A stretch of 5,382 nucleotides of DNA, from NCBI GenBank assembly GCA_963933885.1, contig CAWVWF010000213.1, positions 1-5,382 of the forward strand, written 5' to 3'. Both the position numbers and the translations under genes were made by a program. Shown piece after piece: positions 1-5,382 of this stretch. The notes below the pieces were generated by a model. That model was not told the origin of the DNA. It ran no database searches and saw nothing but the letters and a program-made list of their open reading frames with translations. This stretch comes from CAWVWF01 sp963933885. GTDB taxonomy: Bacteria > Bacteroidota > Bacteroidia > Flavobacteriales_C > GCA-002722245. How positions within the stretch are numbered: the first letter of the stretch is position 1; each line of letters starts with the position of its first letter.

Positions 1-230
1 CTGCTCAAATATTTCTACTTACATCGTACTTCTCGATTTGAGCGGAGCGGTAATCTAGAAGATAAAAGATCCGATTTACAATCGGTATTCAAGCATAATA
101 TATAACAGTTAAAATACCGATTACAACCGAGTGAAACGAACAAATGATTTCAAAAGGAATAACACATCTGAATAAATCGGACAGTCTACCTTTCAGATTG
201 AAAATCAGAAAGTAAGTTAGAGTCTAGACA
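1..230 (+). repeat. Array unit 1 (long form, 230 bp)
   Basis: Long-form unit; strand is given as the printed direction and is arbitrary. Inverted repeat I pairs CTCAAAT at 4-10 with ATTTGAG at 36-42. Stem II has inner arms AATCGGTATT at 80-89 and AATACCGATT at 113-122, and perfect outer arms TCCGATTTA at 70-78 and TAAATCGGA at 173-181. Between the inner and outer 3' arms lies the extra block that marks the long form (about 123-173). Hairpin III covers 187-214, with CTTTC/GAAAG and GATT/AATC stems around a GAA loop and an A-A mismatch. The stem II loop (GCATAATATATAAC) differs from the other units. A 23-codon ORF, 144-215, lies in its second half and is probably chance. Confidence 0.9.
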
Positions 231-460
231 CTGCTCAAATACTTCTACTTACATCGTACTTCATAATTTGAACGAAGCGGTAATCTAGAAGATAATAGAT
301 CCGATTTACAATCGGTATTCAAGTACAATGTACAACAGTTAAAATACCGATTACAACCGAGTGAAACGAACAAATGATTTCAAGAGGAATAACACATCTG
401 AATAAATCGGATAGTTTACCTTTCAGATTGAAAATCAGAAAGTACGTTGGAGGCTATATA
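231..460 (+). repeat. Array unit 2 (long form, 230 bp)
   Basis: Same length as unit 1 and aligns with it without gaps. Inverted repeat I is imperfect: CTCAAAT at 234-240 against ATTTGAA at 266-272. Stem II inner arms are at 310-319 and 343-352, outer arms at 300-308 and 403-411, and the extra block lies between 353 and 403. The stem II loop contains GTACAATGTAC, itself a small palindrome. Hairpin III, 417-444, is identical to the other copies. A 40-codon ORF starts at ATG 374 and runs into unit 3, ending at TGA 494-496. Confidence 0.9.
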
Positions 461-642
461 CTACTCAAATACTTCTACTTACATCGTACTTCTTGATTTG
501 AGCGGAGCGGTAATCTAGAAGATTAAAAAATCGGATTTACAATCGGTATTTAAGCATAATGTACAACAGTTAAAATACCGATTGAAAATCGGATAGTTTA
601 CCTTTCAGATTGAAAATCAGAAAGTACGTCGGAGTATAGATA
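461..642 (+). repeat. Array unit 3 (short form, 182 bp)
   Basis: First of the three short units; the extra block of units 1 and 2 is missing. Inverted repeat I is perfect (464-470 with 496-502). Inner arms of stem II are at 541-550 and 574-583. With the block absent, the outer arms become almost contiguous with the inner ones and form a stem of about 21 bp (530-550 with 574-594, 19 of 21 positions complementary). This unit has a changed 5' outer arm, TCGGATTTA rather than TCCGATTTA, which costs one pair. Hairpin III is at 599-626. Confidence 0.9.
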
Positions 643-823
643 CTACTCGAATACTTCTACTTACATCGTACTTCTTGATTTGAGCGGAGTGGTAATCTAG
701 AAGATAAAAGATCCGATTTATAATCGGTATTCAAGTACAATGTACAACAGTTAAAATACCGATTTAAAATCGGATAGTTTACCTTTCAGATTGAAAATCA
801 GAAAGTACTTTGGAGGCTATATA
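643..823 (+). repeat. Array unit 4 (short form, 181 bp)
   Basis: Inverted repeat I is CTCGAAT at 646-652 against ATTTGAG at 678-684, which still pairs through one G-U if transcribed as printed. Stem II arms are 711-731 and 755-775, 19 of 21 positions complementary with a two-base internal mismatch, enclosing a loop with the palindrome GTACAATGTAC. Hairpin III is at 780-807. After it the usual AGTACG becomes AGTACTTT. Confidence 0.9.
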
Positions 824-996
824 CTACTCAAATACTTCTACTTACATCGTACTTCTTGATTTGAGCGGAGTGGTAATCTAGAAGATAATAGATCCGATTT
901 ACAATCGGTATTCAAGCACAATGCACAGCTGTTAAAATACCGATTTCAAATCGGATAGTTTACCTTTCAGATTGAAAATCAGAAAGTACGTTGGAG
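824..996 (+). repeat. Array unit 5 (short form, last copy)
   Basis: Last copy at the plsY-proximal end. Inverted repeat I is perfect (827-833 with 859-865). Stem II arms are 892-912 and 936-956 (19 of 21 positions), and the loop is the most divergent in the array, with GCACAATGCAC followed by the palindrome CAGCTG. Hairpin III is at 961-988. The unit keeps the GTTGGAG that begins the linker and then runs into unrelated sequence, so it lacks the CTATATA part of the linker seen after units 2 and 4. Confidence 0.9.
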
Positions 997-1188
997 ATAA
1001 TCCCTTCCATTATTAATTGGCGAAAAACTAAACATTAAAACATTCCAAACTACAAGAGTTTTCTTACTGTTATCTCATTAGTTTTATTACAGCTAATTCA
1101 TCAAGTATTGAATCTGAAATAGAATCACTACCCATATCAATGGGTTGAAATTAAAAAGAAATAAAATTATTATAAAGGACTTAGAAAA
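997..1188. other. AT-rich non-coding gap between array and plsY
   Basis: This 192-bp stretch separates the end of plsY from the repeat array. It has no ORF of useful length and no clear repeat copy. On the minus strand, directly after the plsY stop codon, comes a T-rich run (complement of about 1147-1188) and then a small hairpin. A phrase TCAAGTATTGAATCTGAA near 1101 vaguely recalls words of the repeat unit but is too short to call a remnant. Confidence 0.6.
1130..1145 (-). terminator. Small hairpin downstream of plsY, weak terminator candidate
   Basis: ACCCAT at 1130-1135 and ATGGGT at 1140-1145 form a perfect 6-bp stem with a 4-base loop, 43 bases after the plsY stop. Read on the minus strand, the bases after the stem are AGTGATTCTATTT, which is not a proper T-run, while a T-rich stretch lies before the stem. 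The position fits the end of the operon, but the form does not match a standard intrinsic terminator. It may only be a 3'-end stabilising hairpin or chance. Confidence 0.3.
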
Positions 1189-1851
1189 CTAATCAACCTC
1201 TTCATTCATATCAGCAACCTTAGGCTTACCAAACAAATAAGTTTTATTCTCACTTTTACTCATTAATCGTTGAATATTCTTCTGATGAGTTACAACAATT
1301 AAAATAGCAACTACCGAAGAAAAGATATTTAAGGACGCTACATCTTTTTCAAATACAAACATGACAAACAATGGAAAAGCTATACCAGCAAGCATAGAAC
1401 CAAGAGATACATACTTAGTCGTAATTAATATAATAACAAACAGTCCTAAAGCACATAATGCAGCTGGAGTATGAACAGCCAAAACAATCCCTAATAAAGT
1501 TGCAATCCCCTTCCCTCCTCTAAATCCAGCAAAGATTGGAAATATATGTCCTAGAACAGCTCCGAATCCAAATGATAATTGAAGATTTGTATAAGGCGAA
1601 GACTGTAAATAAGTATAATCATCTTGTAACACAACTAAGCTGACAGCTAAAAATCCTTTTAGCACGTCTAACAACAGCACTGGAATACCAGCTTGCTTAC
1701 CTAAAACTCTGAAGGTATTTGTAGCTCCTGCATTACCGCTACCATGTTCTCTAACATCGATATTATAAAACTTTTTACTAACCCATACTGCCGTAGGAAT
1801 AGACCCCAACAAATATGAAGTAACAAGTAATAATATAATGGTTAAACTCAT
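1189..1851 (-). CDS. plsY: Acyl-phosphate:glycerol-3-phosphate acyltransferase PlsY
   Basis: PlsY is an inner-membrane enzyme that moves an acyl group from acyl-phosphate (made by PlsX) to glycerol-3-phosphate, giving lysophosphatidate, the first step of phospholipid synthesis. The 220-residue protein shows all three family motifs: GSIPTA at 16-21 followed by REHGSGNAGATN at 34-45; GHIFPIFAGFRGGKG at 101-115 for substrate binding; and THQKNIQRL at 188-196. Hydrophobic segments lie at about 1-24, 55-75, 115-143, 147-168 and 172-188, as expected for a five-helix protein. The length is slightly above the E. coli protein (about 205 residues), with a charged tail. It starts at ATG; no Shine-Dalgarno is seen, as is usual in Bacteroidota. 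It lies 64 nt after the MATE gene, with a promoter-like sequence in the gap, so it need not depend on the biotin genes. The family is clear. Confidence 0.96.
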   Translation of the reverse strand: MSLTIILLLVTSYLLGSIPTAVWVSKKFYNIDVREHGSGNAGATNTFRVLGKQAGIPVLLLDVLKGFLAVSLVVLQDDYTYLQSSPYTNLQLSFGFGAVLGHIFPIFAGFRGGKGIATLLGIVLAVHTPAALCALGLFVIILITTKYVSLGSMLAGIAFPLFVMFVFEKDVASLNIFSSVVAILIVVTHQKNIQRLMSKSENKTYLFGKPKVADMNEEVD

Positions 1852-1871
1852 TTATTGAACTTAGTTTCTTT

Positions 1872-1905
1872 CTAAATTTATGAAATCAATTCCGGCTTAT
1901 CAATT
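1872..1905 (-). promoter_or_regulatory. Bacteroidota-type promoter candidate for plsY
   Basis: On the minus strand the gap upstream of plsY reads AATTG (complement of 1901-1905), then 20 bases, then TAAATTTAG (complement of 1872-1880). This fits the known Bacteroidota sigma factor pattern of TTG near -33 and TAnnTTTG near -7, except that the last G is replaced by A. Transcription would start about 15-20 bases before the plsY ATG, giving a very short leader. AT-rich DNA produces such matches by chance, so this is moderate evidence. Confidence 0.45.
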
Positions 1906-1915
1906 TGTTTCACAC

Positions 1916-3265
1916 TTATTTCTTAACAAGTAGAAGTTGCTTTAAAACATGCCTATACCTAAGTATCTGAAGTATAGCAGAGAAGGTTAAACCTATCGCT
2001 AATCCAACCCAAACACCCTGAGCAGACATATCGTAATGGAAGGCACACCAATATCCTAATGGCAACCCAATTATCCAATATGAAAACACAGCAATAAACG
2101 AAGGAACCTTTACATCCCCCACACCTTGTAACAAACCTTGAAACACAACTTGTAACCCATCTGAAAACTGGAATATTGCAGCTAAAATTATCATCGATGC
2201 AGCTTGGGTAATAATTAGTTCTTCATGAGAAGGAACAAAAAGTAAGGGCAAATGATCTTTGAAAATTAAAAAAATTGATGCTGTAACCAGACTTAATGAT
2301 AAGGTTATAATAATTACAGAAATCGCAACACCTTTAATTTTATCCAATCGTTTTTCACCTATATATGTTGCAGTCATAATACTTCCAGCATTACCAATCC
2401 CCATAGCCAACACAAAAGACATTGATGCCAATGATAATGCTATTTGATGAGCAGACATATGATCTTTACTTATCCAACCAACCATAAACGTTGCCGCAGA
2501 AAAAGCTGTTACCTCAAAAAACATATATACCGAAATAGGCAAACCAATTGCGAGGATAGCTTTTGCAAGAGCAACATCCATCTTTGTTTTAAACGTGTTC
2601 ATTAAAAGTGTTCTCAAGTTTTGCTTAGAGTAGAAATACCACGAAAAGATTAAAACCATTAAACACCTTGAAGCTAAAGTACTAATCGCTGCTCCCACAA
2701 TCCCCATTTCTGGAAAGCCTGCGATTCCAAAGATTAGGAAGAAGTTTAAAATAACATTAACCACATTACACCCCAACGAGATATACATTGGAGTAACAGT
2801 ATCCTGCAATGCCTCAACAAACTGTTTAAAGCTCTGTGAGATCATTATAGGAATTATTGATATAGATGTAATTGCGAAATAAGTTAAACATCCTTCGATC
2901 ACCTCAGGGTCTTGATAGAAGATTGAAAAGTTCTCTCCAAGTAACAAGAGTCCTAGATATAGAATTATTCCAATGATAGTATTTAATTGAAGTCCTGTTG
3001 AAAAGAGCTTGTTTATCTTTGATGTTTCTTTTGCACCATTTGCTTTTGCAACTATTGGTGTTAATCCAATACTAATTCCCATTCCTAAGATCATAATCGG
3101 AAAAAATACACTTGTAGCAAATGTTGTTGAAGCCATCTCTAAAGAATCGTGATGTCCCAACATTGTATAATCAGCTATTCCCGTCAATACATGACCAAGC
3201 TGACCAATACCTATCGGCAATGCCAATAAGAATGTTTTTTTAATTTCATCAAAGGATAATTTCAC
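1916..3265 (-). CDS. NorM-type MATE family efflux transporter
   Basis: A 449-residue, very hydrophobic protein with the two-fold layout of about 12 membrane helices typical of the MATE family, inner-membrane antiporters that use Na+ or H+ to export cationic drugs and metabolites. The N-terminal signature ALPIGIGQLGHVLTGIADYT (15-34) matches the NorM branch. Acidic residues known to matter in Vibrio NorM have likely counterparts: Asp32 in helix 1, Glu251 in FFEVTAF, and Asp369 in FQFSDGLQVV. The repeat of the family theme is seen at EALQDTVTP (151-159) and LQGVGDVKVP (379-388). The gene starts with GTG inside the end of bioF (17-nt overlap) and is probably translated by coupling. Its placement in a biotin operon suggests co-expression, but the substrate cannot be read from the sequence. 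Other MATE branches (DinF, MepA) fit less well. Confidence 0.93.
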   Translation of the reverse strand: MKLSFDEIKKTFLLALPIGIGQLGHVLTGIADYTMLGHHDSLEMASTTFATSVFFPIMILGMGISIGLTPIVAKANGAKETSKINKLFSTGLQLNTIIGIILYLGLLLLGENFSIFYQDPEVIEGCLTYFAITSISIIPIMISQSFKQFVEALQDTVTPMYISLGCNVVNVILNFFLIFGIAGFPEMGIVGAAISTLASRCLMVLIFSWYFYSKQNLRTLLMNTFKTKMDVALAKAILAIGLPISVYMFFEVTAFSAATFMVGWISKDHMSAHQIALSLASMSFVLAMGIGNAGSIMTATYIGEKRLDKIKGVAISVIIITLSLSLVTASIFLIFKDHLPLLFVPSHEELIITQAASMIILAAIFQFSDGLQVVFQGLLQGVGDVKVPSFIAVFSYWIIGLPLGYWCAFHYDMSAQGVWVGLAIGLTFSAILQILRYRHVLKQLLLVKK

Positions 3266-4352
3266 TTCCTAGTAGTTTTACAAGTTCAGTGATTTCTTCA
3301 TTTGTATTGAAGACATGCAAACAAATTCTTAATCTCTCCTCTCCTTCAGAAACGGTTGGACTCATCACTGGCCTAACATCAAAACCTCGTTCAGTTAAAA
3401 ATTCAGAAAACAACTTAACTTCTTTATTTCCAGAAACTAAAACACACTGTATTGAAGAATAACTTTCAATAATTGAAATGGTGTTATATTTAGAAACTTC
3501 AATTTTGAAATGATTAATTATAGATTTAAGCTGCTTTGTTTTCTCACCTAAAGACATCTCATTATAAGATGATCTTATTGCAGAAATACTATAAGGAGGC
3601 AAAGCTGTTGTATAAATAAAACTTCTTGAAAAGTTAATTAAGAAGTCTTTGATTAAACCATTTGATAATACTGTTGCTCCATGAGCTCCAATTGCCTTTC
3701 CGAAAGTGACTATACGAATAGGTATTTGATTTTCAAGTCCTAGCTCCTGAACTAATCCTTCGCCATGTTTGCCAAAAACACCAACACTATGAGCCTCATC
3801 AACAACTAAACAAGCATTAAACTCATTTGCTACATCAACCATATCCTTTAAAGGAGCAGCATCGCCATCCATTGAGTATATTGCTTCTACAACAATATAA
3901 ACATCACCTTCTGCCCTGCTTAATTTCTTTCTAAGATCTGCAATGTCATTATGCTTAAAACTATAAGTTTTAGCAAAGCTTAAACGCATACCATCTTTTA
4001 TAGAGGCATGAATTAGCTCATCATAATAAACTGTATCACCTTTTTGTGGGACTGCTGAGAAAAAACCAATATTTGCGTTATATCCAGAGTTAAAGACTAA
4101 CGCCGACTCTGTTTTATGAAAGGAAGCCAAATAAGTCTCTAGCGCTTCAATTTCAACATAGTTCCCTGCTAATAATCTAGAACCTCCTGAACCTTTAACC
4201 TGAATATCATTAAAGACTTCTCCAGCTTTGGATAAACCCAGATAATCATTAGAACAGAAATCAACCTTACTATCTTCAGAAGTCTTTAAAAAACGAAAAG
4301 CATTTGTAGCTTCTCTTCTCGCTAACAAATGCTTTTGCTTATTAAATTCCAT
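3249..4352 (-). CDS. bioF: 8-amino-7-oxononanoate synthase BioF
   Basis: BioF is a cytosolic PLP enzyme of the alpha-oxoamine synthase family. It condenses pimeloyl-ACP or pimeloyl-CoA with L-alanine, releasing CO2, to give 8-amino-7-oxononanoate, the first committed step of biotin ring assembly. The 367-residue protein has the family landmarks in order: SNDYLGL at 34-40, GSGGSRLLAGN at 54-64, FNSGYNAN at 87-94, His115 that stacks on PLP in DELIHAS, Glu156 in VVEAIYSMDGD, Asp185 and His188 in VVDEAHSVG, the Schiff-base Lys219 in TFGKAIGAHG, and a C-terminal RPVMSPTV and RLRI. It is somewhat shorter than the E. coli enzyme (384) but nothing essential is missing. Glycine C-acetyltransferase (Kbl) and serine palmitoyltransferase are close relatives; position directly after bioB settles the choice. 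It starts at ATG without a Shine-Dalgarno, 31 nt after bioB. Confidence 0.94.
   Translation of the reverse strand: MEFNKQKHLLARREATNAFRFLKTSEDSKVDFCSNDYLGLSKAGEVFNDIQVKGSGGSRLLAGNYVEIEALETYLASFHKTESALVFNSGYNANIGFFSAVPQKGDTVYYDELIHASIKDGMRLSFAKTYSFKHNDIADLRKKLSRAEGDVYIVVEAIYSMDGDAAPLKDMVDVANEFNACLVVDEAHSVGVFGKHGEGLVQELGLENQIPIRIVTFGKAIGAHGATVLSNGLIKDFLINFSRSFIYTTALPPYSISAIRSSYNEMSLGEKTKQLKSIINHFKIEVSKYNTISIIESYSSIQCVLVSGNKEVKLFSEFLTERGFDVRPVMSPTVSEGEERLRICLHVFNTNEEITELVKLLGSEIIL
3263..3271 (-). promoter_or_regulatory. GTG start of the MATE gene inside bioF
   Basis: The MATE reading frame is closed by a TAG two codons upstream of the GTG (complement of 3263-3265), so no earlier start exists. 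The next in-frame ATG is at residue 34, after the first conserved motif, so GTG is the only sensible start. An AGGA (complement of 3267-3270) lies only one base before it, too close for a normal Shine-Dalgarno. The bioF stop TGA (complement of 3249-3251) lies just downstream, which favours re-initiation by ribosomes finishing bioF. Confidence 0.7.
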
Positions 4353-4364
4353 TATTATATCAAT

Positions 4365-4378
4365 TTCACGAATGTGAA
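4365..4378 (-). other. Small hairpin between bioB and bioF
   Basis: The 31-nt gap contains TTCAC at 4365-4369 and GTGAA at 4374-4378, a perfect 5-bp stem with a 4-base loop. There is no T-run, so it is not a terminator. It could protect the upstream mRNA from decay or affect bioF initiation, which begins 13 bases later, but it is short enough to be chance. Confidence 0.3.
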
Positions 4379-4383
4379 TCGTA

Positions 4384-5382
4384 TTATTTTGCCATTTCTT
4401 CTTTCCAAGACTTTACTTTCGCTTCCATCTTAGCTTTTGCATTGTTATCCTTGTAACGTTCGTTAACTTCTGGTTGAGCACCATCAACAAAAGGAATCTT
4501 AGCAGTTAAACCTAAATTTTTAAACAACATTCTGTCTTCTTGAAATTCAGGGTTACTAGTTGTTAATAACGTTTCTCCTGCAAAAATAGAGTTTGCTCCT
4601 GCCATAAAACACATTGCTTGAGCTTCATCACTCAATTCTAATCTACCTGCAGATAATCTCACTGCACTTTCAGGCATCATAATTCTAGCAATTGCTACCA
4701 TCTTGATCAAATCCCAAGAAGGAACCTTCTCATTGTTTTCTAAAGGCGTTCCTTCAACAGGTACCAATGTGTTTATCGGCACTGATTCTGGATGCTTTTC
4801 GTAATTAGCTAATGTCATCAACATGCTAATTCTATCTTTCTTTTCTTCTCCTAAACCAATAATTCCACCTGAACACAAAGTGATTCCTGCTTTTCTAACT
4901 GATTTATGAGTATCTAATCTATCATCAAAAGTTCTAGTTGAAATAATCTCACTGTACTTTTCTTCAGATGTATCTATATTATGATTGTATGCATATAAAC
5001 CTGCATCTTTTAATCTTTGAGCTTGGTCGCTAGTTAACATTCCTAATGTACAACAAACCTCCATGTCCATTTCGTTAATCCCTCGAACCATTTCAAGAAC
5101 ATTATCGAAATCTCTATTATCACGAACTTCTCTCCAAGCTGCACCTAAACACATTCTTGAAGCTCCACCATCTTTAGCTTTCTTTGCTTGATCTATCACA
5201 GTATCAACCTCTAATAACTTATGAGCGTCTACACCAGTTGAATATCTTGCAGCTTGTGGACAGTAAGAACAATCTTCCGAACATCCTCCAGTCTTAATAG
5301 AAACTAAAGATGAAATTTGAATTTGCTTAGAATCGTGAAATTCACGGTGAACACCTGCAGCTTTGTATACCAAATCTAATAA
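4384..5382 (-). CDS. bioB: Biotin synthase BioB (5' end outside window)
   Basis: BioB is a radical-SAM enzyme that inserts sulfur into dethiobiotin to make biotin, the last step of the pathway. The frame stays open to the window edge (reading Leu-Leu-Asp-Leu-Val-Tyr-Lys, matching the conserved LLDL start of the family core), so the gene is truncated by the window, with roughly 20 N-terminal residues missing by comparison with E. coli BioB. Counting from the TTG at 5371-5373, the radical-SAM CxxxCxxC cluster ligands are Cys31, Cys35 and Cys38. The ligands of the sacrificial [2Fe-2S] cluster are Cys75, Cys107, Cys167 and Arg239, equivalent to E. coli Cys97, Cys128, Cys188 and Arg260. YNHNIDT (129-135) and VRLSAGR (238-244) are further family motifs. 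The Lys-rich C-terminus ends in TAA. All catalytic residues are present, so it should be active. Confidence 0.97.
   Translation of the reverse strand, partial: LLDLVYKAAGVHREFHDSKQIQISSLVSIKTGGCSEDCSYCPQAARYSTGVDAHKLLEVDTVIDQAKKAKDGGASRMCLGAAWREVRDNRDFDNVLEMVRGINEMDMEVCCTLGMLTSDQAQRLKDAGLYAYNHNIDTSEEKYSEIISTRTFDDRLDTHKSVRKAGITLCSGGIIGLGEEKKDRISMLMTLANYEKHPESVPINTLVPVEGTPLENNEKVPSWDLIKMVAIARIMMPESAVRLSAGRLELSDEAQAMCFMAGANSIFAGETLLTTSNPEFQEDRMLFKNLGLTAKIPFVDGAQPEVNERYKDNNAKAKMEAKVKSWKEEMAK

Larger units (their letters stand above)
1..996. repeat. Tandem array of five long structured direct repeats
   Basis: Five head-to-tail copies of one unit are seen, starting at 1, 231, 461, 643 and 824. Copies 1 and 2 are 230 bp and differ at 19 positions by hand count (about 92% identical); copies 3, 4 and 5 are 182, 181 and about 173 bp. 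Every copy has the same order of elements: CTCAAAT, a CTTCTA-type stretch, ATTTGAG, TAGAAG, a long stem with AATCGGTATT and AATACCGATT arms, then a hairpin with CTTTC and GAAAG arms. The two main stems are unchanged in all copies, while their loops and the linkers vary. The first copy begins at base 1, so the array probably extends left of the window. The last copy ends near 996, where similarity stops after TTGGAG. No long ORF runs through it. I do not recognise the family. It could encode a repeated structured RNA, act as DNA (cruciforms, protein binding), or be an expanded intergenic palindromic repeat. Confidence 0.93.

Noticed and set aside
961..988. Hairpin III as an intrinsic terminator
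   Set aside because: On neither strand is the stem followed by a T-run, and it occurs in every unit.
1..996. CRISPR array
   Set aside because: The repeated parts are 170-230 bp and the whole unit is repeated. There are no unique spacers of regular 25-45 bp length between short identical repeats, and no cas gene in the window.
1..996. Integron cassette array with attC sites
   Set aside because: The palindromes recur without different genes between them, and no convincing RYYYAAC / GTTRRRY core pair or integrase is seen.
1..996. IS or MITE copies
   Set aside because: The units abut directly with no target-site duplications between them, and the unit ends are not inverted repeats of each other. 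The CGTACTT / AAGTACG match near the ends is internal, 7 bp, and not kept in all units.
2259..2447. 62-codon ORF on the plus strand
   Set aside because: It lies entirely inside the MATE gene on the opposite strand, which has a complete and well-conserved protein. The predicted peptide has no recognisable features.
3249..4352. Glycine C-acetyltransferase (Kbl) instead of BioF
   Set aside because: Both families share the motifs, but the gene sits 31 nt after bioB and no threonine dehydrogenase gene is nearby.
5371..5373. TTG as the bioB start codon
   Set aside because: The frame is open upstream and encodes conserved family residues, so the gene is cut by the window edge.

Overview
The window looks like a piece of chromosome from an AT-rich member of the Bacteroidota. 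The evidence is the protein style (a BioB with the Cys-Cys-Thr-Leu-Gly motif, a short BioF), the lack of Shine-Dalgarno sequences, and one good match to the Bacteroidota promoter pattern TTG-N20-TAnnTTT. A more exact placement (Flavobacteriia or Cytophagia) cannot be supported from the sequence alone.

The right 80% (1189-5382) holds four genes, all on the minus strand, so transcription runs from right to left: bioB (biotin synthase, 5' end cut off by the window edge), bioF (8-amino-7-oxononanoate synthase), a NorM-type MATE efflux transporter, and plsY (acyl-phosphate:glycerol-3-phosphate acyltransferase). bioB and bioF are 31 nt apart. bioF overlaps the MATE gene by 17 nt, and the MATE gene starts with GTG. 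These three therefore look like one transcription unit carrying the first and last dedicated steps of biotin ring assembly plus a membrane exporter. plsY follows after 64 nt, and that gap contains a promoter-like sequence, so plsY may be transcribed on its own as well as by read-through. No bioA, bioD or bioC lies in the window.

The left fifth (1-996) has no convincing gene. It is a head-to-tail array of five long direct repeats, two of 230 bp followed by three of about 173-182 bp, and it probably continues past the left edge. Each unit carries the same ordered set of inverted repeats: a CTCAAAT/ATTTGAG pair, a long stem built on AATCGGTATT/AATACCGATT, and a hairpin CTTTC-A-GATT/AATC-A-GAAAG. 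The two core stems are identical in all five units, while the loops and linkers vary. The long and short units differ by a 49-nt block lying between the inner and outer arms of the second stem. This structured array is the most unusual part of the window. It is not a CRISPR, an integron array or a recognised IS, and its function is unknown.

Between the array and plsY (997-1188) is AT-rich non-coding DNA with one small hairpin.
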